From Candidatus Njordarchaeota archaeon (GTDB taxonomy: Archaea; Asgardarchaeota; Njordarchaeia; Njordarchaeales; Njordarchaeaceae): 12,540 bases of DNA. The stretch lies in contig JAHKLG010000030.1 in the NCBI GenBank assembly GCA_029856625.1, positions 1-12,540 on the forward strand. Reading direction: 5' to 3'. The position numbers and the translations under genes are program-made. Positions 6,385-12,540 of this stretch are shown one piece after another. Numbering within the stretch: position 1 is the first letter of the stretch; each line of letters begins with the position of its first letter. The notes beneath the pieces were generated by a model that did no database searches, had not been told where the DNA came from, and was given only the letters and a program-made list of their open reading frames with translations.

Positions 6385-8031
6385 TTATGTTTTCTTACTT
6401 TCCTCTTTCCTTTTTCTCACTGCCCTGATAAAAGCCCTATAGGGTGGGGAGGGGGCAAAGGGACGGCTCTTAAATTCTGGATGAAACTGGACACCTATGA
6501 AGAAGGGATGCCATTCGATCTCAAAACCCGCTATATTGTTTTCTAAGTCAACAGCATTCACGATAAAGCCTTTCTCGCGCATTTTTTCAGCATATTTTTT
6601 AATGATGTGATACCTATGTCGAAATCTTTCAACGACATATTCTCTGTTATAGGCGAGCCAGAGTTTTGTCCCCTTGAGGATTCTAATTTTCATTCCCCCT
6701 AATCTCATAGTTCCTCCTTTCGCCTTCACGTCTTTTTGAGAGGGTAACAGATCGACAACTGGATAAGGTGTATTGGGATCGATCTCTGTAGAATTAGCTT
6801 TTGCCCAACCCATGACTTCTCGAGCGAAAGCTATAGCACCTAATTGGGCCCCAAAGCATATACCTAAAAATGGTATACGTTTTATCAAAGCGATACGCGC
6901 TGCTAAAATCATGCCTTCTGTCGCTCTTTTGCCAAACCCAGGGGTCAATAAAATTCCATCAAAATTCTCTAGCTGAGTTTGGTCTAATTCTTCAGCATCA
7001 ATAAAAATCGCATTAATTCCAACTCCTTCATGAGCACCAGCATGCTTGAGGGCCTCAATTATACTAATGTAGGAATCTCTTATGCGAGTATATTTTCCAA
7101 CCATCGCGATATTTACTTGGGTATCGAAATGCTTGAATTTATTTACAATAATTCTCCACTCCTCAATATTTTTTTGAGGATTTATTCTGGGCTTAAGATT
7201 TAATTTCTCTAATAGAAGATCACCTAATCCTTGTTTCTCAAAAAGCAATGGTAACTCGTAAACCACGTCGCAATCTGGAGCTGATATCACAGCATTGGTT
7301 TTTAGGCCCGAAAAGAGTGCTATTTTTGCACGAGCTTCATTAGATAATGGGGCTTCGCTTCTGGCCACTATTATGTCGGGTAAAAGACCTGCCTGTAGCA
7401 ATCTTTGAACGCTATGTTGGGTTGGTTTTGTTTTTTGTTGTCCAATGATTTTTAAATATGGGACATACGTTACGTGGATGAGTAGCGTGTCATTAGGGGG
7501 AAGTTCGTGTCTTAATTGACGCACAGCCTCTAAAAAAGGCATGCCTTCGATATCTCCTACAGTCCCTCCGATCTCAACTATAATGACATCTTTTCCTTCT
7601 TCGGCTACTAGAAGTATTCGTCTCTTAATTTCATTAGTTACGTGAGGTATTATCTGAACGGTCTTTCCCAGATATTCTCCATACCTTTCTTTGAGAATCA
7701 CTGTTAAGTATATTTGGCCACTAGTTATATTATGGCTTGGATGAACAATTTCCCCGGTAAACCTTTCATAAGTCCCAAAGTCTTGATCTACCTCAGCTAT
7801 TCTAAATACTACATTTGGAACAGGAGCGAAATGCCATACTTCTTCGCATACAAAATTTTCTCCATGTTCAATTGGATTCATAGTTCCAGCATCAACATTT
7901 AGGTATGGATCACATTTAATCATGGAAACTGAGAGGCCTCTAAACTGGAGAAGCTTTGCTATAGAGGCAGCCACTGTTCCCTTTCCTAGACCAGATAATA
8001 CGCCCCCAGTTATAAATATGAACTTAGGCAT
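6385..8031 (-). CDS. pyrG: CTP synthase (glutamine hydrolysing)
   Basis: CTP synthase makes CTP from UTP, ATP and glutamine, the last step of pyrimidine nucleotide synthesis. It is 548 aa. The N-terminal synthase domain has ITGGVLSGLGKGT (7-19), DPYLNVDAGTM (41-51), metal-site Asp82/Asp84 and Glu153 in VEIGGTVGDIEG, and the UTP-binding KTKPTQHSV (200-208). The class I glutamine amidotransferase domain (about 300-540) has nucleophile Cys392 in GICFGAQ, and His517/Glu519 in GVQFHPEF. Between HGE (56-58) and TYERF (87-91) it has about 13 more residues than the usual FVTDDGAETDLDLG loop: the DDG is replaced by CEEVWHFAPVPNVVFRIAEV, although the aspartates remain. The start is ATG 8031, preceded only by a weak GAG. 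The upstream 150 bp hold a palindrome and TATA-like boxes. It stands alone and converges with the DUF2258-like gene. Confidence 0.97.
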   Translation of the reverse strand: MPKFIFITGGVLSGLGKGTVAASIAKLLQFRGLSVSMIKCDPYLNVDAGTMNPIEHGENFVCEEVWHFAPVPNVVFRIAEVDQDFGTYERFTGEIVHPSHNITSGQIYLTVILKERYGEYLGKTVQIIPHVTNEIKRRILLVAEEGKDVIIVEIGGTVGDIEGMPFLEAVRQLRHELPPNDTLLIHVTYVPYLKIIGQQKTKPTQHSVQRLLQAGLLPDIIVARSEAPLSNEARAKIALFSGLKTNAVISAPDCDVVYELPLLFEKQGLGDLLLEKLNLKPRINPQKNIEEWRIIVNKFKHFDTQVNIAMVGKYTRIRDSYISIIEALKHAGAHEGVGINAIFIDAEELDQTQLENFDGILLTPGFGKRATEGMILAARIALIKRIPFLGICFGAQLGAIAFAREVMGWAKANSTEIDPNTPYPVVDLLPSQKDVKAKGGTMRLGGMKIRILKGTKLWLAYNREYVVERFRHRYHIIKKYAEKMREKGFIVNAVDLENNIAGFEIEWHPFFIGVQFHPEFKSRPFAPSPPYRAFIRAVRKRKEESKKT

Positions 8032-8182
8032 ATTTATCTCGCTCAGAAAGCTTAAGAAATTAAGTTTGAGTCACAGCTATTTTTTAATTCATAACATCTT
8101 TGGAATTCCAATTTATAATCCATTACTAAACGAGTCATAGTAAGGCTACTAAGATTTATTAAATTAATAGTTGAAGCAGAAC
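8032..8182 (-). promoter_or_regulatory. pyrG promoter region with 12-bp palindrome
   Basis: On the minus strand a TATA-like ATTATAAATT (8121-8112) is followed at once by a perfect 12-bp palindrome, TTGGAATTCCAA (8111-8100). A second A/T box, ATTAAAAAATA, lies near 8088-8078. A palindrome directly downstream of a TATA box is a usual place for an archaeal repressor site. No factor is known to bind it. The gap otherwise holds no visible gene. Confidence 0.4.
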
Positions 8183-8809
8183 CTAAATATTCTCATCGTA
8201 ATCTGTTAATAGTCCCTCTCCTCCAACCTTTGATATAATGGAGAGGATGCCTTCAATCTCCCTTGGCTGGAAGAACTCATATACATCTAGAGGAGTAATA
8301 TCCCTTAAATCTTCCTGATATATTTTCTCATCGATTTCTTCTATTAATGACTCGACATCATTCTCGCTCTTCCTATGAGCTTCTATCTTATTCTTGGCTT
8401 CTCTTTCGACATCTCGCATAATTATCCTTAAACGGAGATTCCCCCTAGAAGGATCCTCCTCATTCGAAGCCTCTAATACAATTATTCCAGATTTTTTCTC
8501 TCTCCTAGCATGTAATATTATTTCAATCAATCCTGCTGTCTTCGCCCATGTTATAAGGTCCGATCTCAAGACGCTTCTCATTACATAAACTAAGTATCTC
8601 CTCACCGCGTCGAAGTCATTAAGAAGTAATACATCAGAAAGGCTCTTTCTCACCAGCAAAATTCCTCGATAACGATAGAGAAAATAGCCATTTATTTGCA
8701 TATCGCTTAAAACAAGATTTTTTAACGACCTAAGATAGGATAGTAGCGCTATTGTTGTTTCAATGACTTTACTTGTTGGTACCTTAGCTATGATAGGCAT
8801 TCTTCTCAC
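8183..8809 (-). CDS. Hypothetical protein in MoxR-VWA gene cluster
   Basis: A 208-aa protein that I do not recognise. It opens with GTG 8809 (MRRMPIIAKVPTSKVIET); ATG 8800 is an alternative, and neither has a clear Shine-Dalgarno. The first 120 residues look mixed and basic, with helical blocks such as TIALLSYLRSLKNLVLSDMQ and SDLITWAKTAGLIEIILHAR. Residues 120-175 are strongly charged and probably helical. The C-terminus is acidic (LLTDYDENI). No signal peptide, cysteine cluster or known catalytic motif was seen. It begins 48 nt after the stop of the VWA gene on the same strand, and no independent promoter is obvious, so it is probably the third gene of that operon and may be a partner, adaptor or substrate of the ATPase/VWA pair. 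That role is inferred from position alone. Confidence 0.78.
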   Translation of the reverse strand: MRRMPIIAKVPTSKVIETTIALLSYLRSLKNLVLSDMQINGYFLYRYRGILLVRKSLSDVLLLNDFDAVRRYLVYVMRSVLRSDLITWAKTAGLIEIILHARREKKSGIIVLEASNEEDPSRGNLRLRIIMRDVEREAKNKIEAHRKSENDVESLIEEIDEKIYQEDLRDITPLDVYEFFQPREIEGILSIISKVGGEGLLTDYDENI

Positions 8810-8857
8810 AATTAAGGCAAGTTCACTAATGACTAGTATTAACCAATACTAAAATAA

Positions 8858-10564
8858 CTATAATTCTTCATACGCATCTAAAACTATTTCCCATGGAGCT
8901 TCATGTGTGGGTGGAATTTTAAGCAGTTTAATCGCAGAGTTTCGTAAAGCATATGTTGTTTCTTCATATAATTCGTCCGTAATTGCTAAGAGATATACTG
9001 GATGTTTACGAGCCCATTCACGGAGTTTTTCTTGGACTTCTTGCTTATTTATATCCCAAATTGCCGTATCTGTCAAGAGAAAAATCGCTCCTAAGCCCAT
9101 TATGCAATTTAAGTGAGAATCGACAATATCAAGGGCTCCTCTAAGATTTGTTCCACCATCAGCCATCAATCGAAGAACAATATCCTCTATTGCATCGTAT
9201 TCAAAGGAGGGAGGTAATCCTTCCCATGCACCACTAGAGAATGTCACCAGAGCTATGGAATTTTCAACTTTTCTAGCTTTTTCAATAAGGGCAATCGCTA
9301 TATCTATTGCTGTCTCAAGTGGTTGGCCATTCATAGATCCGCTCGTATCAATAATTAGTTCAAAGTGCATAATTCCTCTTCTTTTTTGTCCCTCTTCATC
9401 CTCTTCATATAGGTTTCTTAATGTTGTGAGGTTTGGAATCACATATCCGAATGTTTCTGAAGACATTTCGATATTAAGTTCATCCTCATCATCACCAATC
9501 TCCCAGACAGTTTGCCCTCTAATCGCAAGAGCCTGTTTTCCAGAAGGTCTAATTTCGAGAGAGGCAAGTATTCTTTCCAAACGAACCTTTCTAACCGCAG
9601 CGATATATCTTCTCTGACTTAAGAGTTTCTGATACATTCGAAGCCTATCTGAGTATCCTGGTAAGAATCCCTTTTCTTTACGTTGAGCAGTTCTTGTTTC
9701 TTCTTTTTCTTTTTCCTTCTTCCCTAAGTTTTTATCGAGTTCTTTTGCGAGTTCTAATGCGTTCTGTTGATCGATCTTTGCAAGCTTCTGGAGTTCCTCT
9801 GGAGTGATTTCTTTACTCTTTTTCTTCTCCGCTCTCCAATTACGTCCCCAGCTTCTTTCTTTTTCTTCATTATAAGGTGAGCCTAAAGAGATGCTGTATT
9901 GATTAAGAAAGTTTCTTAGATCGCGTTCGTTAAACATATCTCTCCTAATTATCTGGCTAAGCAAGTAAAAGAAAAGTTGCATTTTTTCTTCTATAGAGAG
10001 TTTGTCCTCTATGAGATTTTTTACATTCTTTGCTAATTCGAGGTATTCACTATTCTCTTGAACTCCATTTAAGAGCCTATAGTATACATAAAGGAACTCA
10101 GCTAAATTTAGCTGATGTCTTTGAGTTTCCAAAACAGCGCAAGCCCACCGTAATGCATCTTTACAATGTTGTTTAAATTCTTTTTTTGAAACCAATTTTG
10201 TAAAGCTATAAATTGTCGAGAAAAGACCAGAAAGTTGCGATACTAGTGGTGATTTCCAATTAATTCCGAACGTTTTTGCTATAATTGATCGCAATAAAAG
10301 ACGATTTATTTCCTTTCTTGGCATAATTGCGTGGTAACTTAAGCCGATGAGGAGGAAATATTTCTCATCAGGATGAAGAAACGCTTCACGAGGAATTCTA
10401 GGAACCGGAATCTCTCCCCATTTCTCAATATAACTCCTTAGAGGAGTGATTAGAATAAATGATGGATACATACTACTTTGACGGCAAAATGCAGATAGTA
10501 CCTTTTGAAACTCCCTAGATGGAACTGCTGAAGAATGTACCTTTTCAAAAATCCGCATTTTCAT
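8858..10564 (-). CDS. VWA-domain protein, partner of MoxR-type ATPase (CoxE/ViaA-like arrangement)
   Basis: A 568-aa protein. Residues 1-230 are mainly helical with no known motif. Residues 235-300 are very rich in Lys and Glu and probably form a flexible or coiled linker. The C-terminal VWA domain (about 398-568) has a complete MIDAS metal site: Asp406/Ser408/Ser410 in DTSGS, Thr472 in DGGTNLRGAL and Asp499 in LLTDTAIWD. There is no signal peptide, so it is cytoplasmic. MoxR ATPases are commonly encoded next to such VWA proteins (RavA-ViaA, CbbQ-CbbO, NorQ-NorD), and the pair remodels or activates a target protein. The start ATG overlaps the TGA of the ATPase gene as ATGA, implying translational coupling. 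A second ATG two codons on (10558) has GAGGG at better spacing and may be the true start. Its specific target is unknown. Confidence 0.92.
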   Translation of the reverse strand: MKMRIFEKVHSSAVPSREFQKVLSAFCRQSSMYPSFILITPLRSYIEKWGEIPVPRIPREAFLHPDEKYFLLIGLSYHAIMPRKEINRLLLRSIIAKTFGINWKSPLVSQLSGLFSTIYSFTKLVSKKEFKQHCKDALRWACAVLETQRHQLNLAEFLYVYYRLLNGVQENSEYLELAKNVKNLIEDKLSIEEKMQLFFYLLSQIIRRDMFNERDLRNFLNQYSISLGSPYNEEKERSWGRNWRAEKKKSKEITPEELQKLAKIDQQNALELAKELDKNLGKKEKEKEETRTAQRKEKGFLPGYSDRLRMYQKLLSQRRYIAAVRKVRLERILASLEIRPSGKQALAIRGQTVWEIGDDEDELNIEMSSETFGYVIPNLTTLRNLYEEDEEGQKRRGIMHFELIIDTSGSMNGQPLETAIDIAIALIEKARKVENSIALVTFSSGAWEGLPPSFEYDAIEDIVLRLMADGGTNLRGALDIVDSHLNCIMGLGAIFLLTDTAIWDINKQEVQEKLREWARKHPVYLLAITDELYEETTYALRNSAIKLLKIPPTHEAPWEIVLDAYEEL

Positions 10565-12294
10565 CCCTCTAATTGTTCTCTTATCTCTTGGGCTATTTCC
10601 GTATTCTTTGCCCTTATAGTCAAAAATCCGCCCACAATCTTTGCTTGAAGATAATTATTTTTTAATGTTCTAATCTGTCCCTGTAAGAATTTCGTTACTT
10701 CGGGGAGAGAGAAGCCATATTTACAAAGAATGTCTCTTATTCTCTCAACAATACCTGGCATCATAAGTGATACTCTAATCGTTAACTCTTCTAATTTTGC
10801 GAGAACAAGATCTCTAAGTTTCTCCGTATCCTCTGGTAGAGGTTCATTTAATTTATTAAGAATTTCTAGAAGCTCATCTAATTCTACCACTTCTTTGGTT
10901 ATGATTTCTAGTACTTTCGGTTCTAGCTTTTTGAGCGCCCTCTTGGACTTTTCAGAATATTTCTCTCGAAGTAGCTTATACAATTCCTGAAGTACTAAAT
11001 CTCCGCGCCCAGCTTTTTCTCCGTATGCCAAGCCTCTAAGTTCCTTGAGAGCTTCAAAACCATTTTCCATCCTTAATAACTTCGGATAATGTGTTTCTAG
11101 GACATTAAGAAGAAACTCGTCAAGTGGTTCTTTTAACGCAAGCATTGCAAGTGATAAGCCTTTTGCCCAAATTCCGAAACTCTCTTCGCCATCTTCTCTC
11201 GAATACCATTTTGTTTCGATTAGTGTTTTAACGGCGTTCTTACTCCATTCCCATGGGTTAGGTACCTCAGCTTTAATTGATGTTACAAGTTCTATTCTAT
11301 GAGCAACAGCCCATGGGGTCACCCAAATAATATCCTCGTAGGAAACTTCCTTACGCTTGTAAAACCAAGCTCGAGCCTTAGCAAATAGCAAAGCTGCTAT
11401 TATGGCTCTTTCGCCAGGAGGGATAAGAATATGTGAGCATATTTCGTTATTATATTCACATTGAGCACAGGCTAAACGTAGATAACCTGGTATTATTTTT
11501 GATTTATCATATTTACATGCTCGAAAGGCCCATATGAGCATGTGAGCGAATAAGGATATATTTGTTGGAATTCTCACTCTTTCAACATCAGTCCAGATTT
11601 CTTCAAGTTCTCTAATCGATAGTATTTCTGGCATTGTCTGGACAATATCTCTTATTTCTCTGTCCGTTCTGAAAATTTGCTGGGTAATTTGTATAGAGCC
11701 GGATAGAGAGACTAAGGGAATATAAGCGGATAGCATAAACCTTGTCTTTAAAGCCCTGTCAATGTCGCCACGATAGGGATTCATATCAGCATAGGCGATG
11801 TAAGAAGGTGTAGTGAATTTTACGCCACCATATTCAATTTCCTTCTCTTCTAGAAGAGACAATAATGCATCTTGCACAGCTTTACTGAAACGATTTATTT
11901 CATTAATGAATTTCACACGAGCTTTAACGATTGGACGCACTAGGAACTCTTCTTTTCCTTCTCGCAGAAGTTTAGTGATATTAGTTGTAACTAAGACTTT
12001 CTGTAAAGTTTTCTCTGGAGCTCCAATAACCTTAGCATAAATGATTTCATTCTCCGAGTTTACTTTCTTAGATAATCCCTTAGCTATTAGCCTAATCAAT
12101 GTTGTCTTTCCAGCTTCTGGAGGACCAATCAAAAGTACTTTAGAATCTCTCACCAAAATCGATGCTATGAAGAGGTCTTTTAAAGATTGATCATCAGTAT
12201 GCCATCTTTTGAATAATTCTTCATAGAACTGAGTGATTTTTTCATGATTTGTAAACTGGGGTTCTATTCGTGTATCATGGGTAGTAAAATGCAT
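10561..12294 (-). CDS. MoxR-type AAA+ ATPase
   Basis: An AAA+ ATPase of the MoxR group, 577 aa from ATG 12294. Numbering below counts from TTG 12309 (subtract 5). Motifs are Walker A GPPEAGKTT (62-70), Walker B-like VKFINEINRF (132-141), sensor-1 region ADMNPY with Asn177, arginine-finger region RALKTRF (185-191), and a sensor-2-like PPGERA (297-302) followed by the helical lid. Walker B has Asn136-Glu137 where Asp-Glu is usual. A cysteine cluster, Cys265, Cys281, Cys284 and Cys291, lies just before sensor 2. The C-terminal 220 residues are helical and lack known motifs; MoxR proteins are usually nearer 330 aa, so this is an extended member. ATG 12294 has GGGAGAT six bases upstream and is preferred over TTG 12309. 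It is the first gene of the cluster and overlaps the VWA gene by four bases. Confidence 0.94.
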   Translation of the reverse strand: MHFTTHDTRIEPQFTNHEKITQFYEELFKRWHTDDQSLKDLFIASILVRDSKVLLIGPPEAGKTTLIRLIAKGLSKKVNSENEIIYAKVIGAPEKTLQKVLVTTNITKLLREGKEEFLVRPIVKARVKFINEINRFSKAVQDALLSLLEEKEIEYGGVKFTTPSYIAYADMNPYRGDIDRALKTRFMLSAYIPLVSLSGSIQITQQIFRTDREIRDIVQTMPEILSIRELEEIWTDVERVRIPTNISLFAHMLIWAFRACKYDKSKIIPGYLRLACAQCEYNNEICSHILIPPGERAIIAALLFAKARAWFYKRKEVSYEDIIWVTPWAVAHRIELVTSIKAEVPNPWEWSKNAVKTLIETKWYSREDGEESFGIWAKGLSLAMLALKEPLDEFLLNVLETHYPKLLRMENGFEALKELRGLAYGEKAGRGDLVLQELYKLLREKYSEKSKRALKKLEPKVLEIITKEVVELDELLEILNKLNEPLPEDTEKLRDLVLAKLEELTIRVSLMMPGIVERIRDILCKYGFSLPEVTKFLQGQIRTLKNNYLQAKIVGGFLTIRAKNTEIAQEIREQLEG

Positions 12295-12401
12295 TAAGGC
12301 ATCTCCCAATGGTAATAAGAGCTTTTAATCTTTAACATAGAGTTTACTCTGACAGGAAATAAAAATGTGACCAAAGAACTAATCATTAAAGTTCACGAGA
12401 A
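12295..12401 (-). promoter_or_regulatory. Probable promoter of the MoxR-VWA operon
   Basis: This 107-bp spacer separates the upstream gene's stop from the ATPase start. On the minus strand, AGATTAAAAG (about 12330-12321) is a weak TATA-like box. AGAGTTTACTCT (12339-12350) is an inverted repeat with 5-bp arms and a 2-base centre, just upstream of that box. GGGAGAT before ATG 12294 is the likely ribosome binding site. Confidence 0.35.
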
Positions 12402-12540
12402 TTATTCTGATTCAGATTCTCCGAGGAGACTTAATGCCTCTTTTACTGTGTCTTCGTCTATAAGAATCTTTTTTAGGGGTTTTTCCTTGATCACTCCAGA
12501 TTTGATTGCTGTTTTTTCAGTGATTTCTGAAGGAGTAAGA
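12402..12540 (-). CDS. C-terminal end of an unidentified protein (runs off window)
   Basis: The minus-strand frame is open from the window edge to TAA at 12404-12402, giving the last 45 codons of a gene whose start lies outside. The residues include LTPSEITEKTAIKSGVIKEK and KKILIDEDTVKEALSLLGES, ending in an acidic SESE tail. Charged, hydrophilic, helix-prone composition and the uninterrupted frame fit a real protein end. I do not recognise the family. It lies upstream of the MoxR operon in the same direction, separated by 107 bp. Confidence 0.6.
   Translation of the reverse strand, partial: LTPSEITEKTAIKSGVIKEKPLKKILIDEDTVKEALSLLGESESE

Noticed and set aside
9482..9500. Possible C box (ATGATGA) on the minus strand inside the VWA gene
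   Set aside because: No D box (CTGA) at the right distance on that strand; the bases encode an Asp/Glu run. Similar C-like strings inside hsp20, mtnA and the RCK gene also lack a D box.
9255..9617. Plus-strand 120-codon frame opposite the VWA domain
   Set aside because: The opposite strand encodes a complete MIDAS motif; the plus-strand peptide has no recognisable feature.
1..12540. CRISPR arrays, IS elements, tRNA or integration sites
   Set aside because: No regularly spaced repeats, transposase-like frames, terminal inverted repeats or tRNA-like cloverleaf sequence were found by eye on either strand.

Overview
This 12.5 kb window looks like chromosomal DNA of a thermophilic archaeon, probably Thermoproteota. 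The reasons are an archaeal class-1 release factor (aRF1) with a GGQ motif, a protein resembling the crenarchaeal DUF2258 family, GGTGAT-type Shine-Dalgarno sites, TATA-like boxes, GTG starts, and two intergenic genes that fit archaeal C/D box guide RNAs. No IS element, CRISPR array, tRNA, rRNA or phage gene was seen. There is no gene-free stretch longer than 300 bases.

Layout. Positions 1-230 (-) hold the N-terminal part of an Hsp20-type small heat-shock protein. It diverges from aRF1 at 425-1690 (+). Directly after aRF1 lies a predicted C/D box sRNA (about 1728-1790, +). Next come MEMO1-family and RimI/Ard1-type acetyltransferase genes, a two-gene minus-strand unit (3222 to 1833). A second predicted C/D box sRNA (about 3322-3388, +) lies antisense between minus-strand units. 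An MtnA-type isomerase and a membrane RCK (TrkA-N) protein form another minus-strand pair (5777 to 3390). A small DUF2258-like gene (5932-6381, +) converges on pyrG, CTP synthase (8031 to 6385, -).

The last third is a minus-strand cluster. A MoxR-type AAA+ ATPase overlaps a VWA-domain protein by an ATGA stop/start, and a 208-residue protein of unknown function follows. The C-terminal 45 codons of another minus-strand gene close the window.

The least expected content is the two sRNAs. Each has C, D', C' and D boxes with exactly 51 nt from the C box start to the D box end. Three of the four guides match conserved domain IV segments of 23S rRNA, as I remember those segments. Other points of interest are aRF1 with RIKS in place of NIKS and a half-lost zinc site, a CTP synthase with an insertion next to its metal-binding aspartates, a MoxR ATPase with Asn in Walker B and a four-cysteine cluster, and a perfect 12-bp palindrome in the pyrG promoter. 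The MoxR-VWA-208aa cluster is the best candidate for an undescribed system. Its first two parts belong to a known class of ATPase/VWA chaperone pairs, and its substrate and third partner are unknown. All rRNA and protein-family comparisons are from memory.
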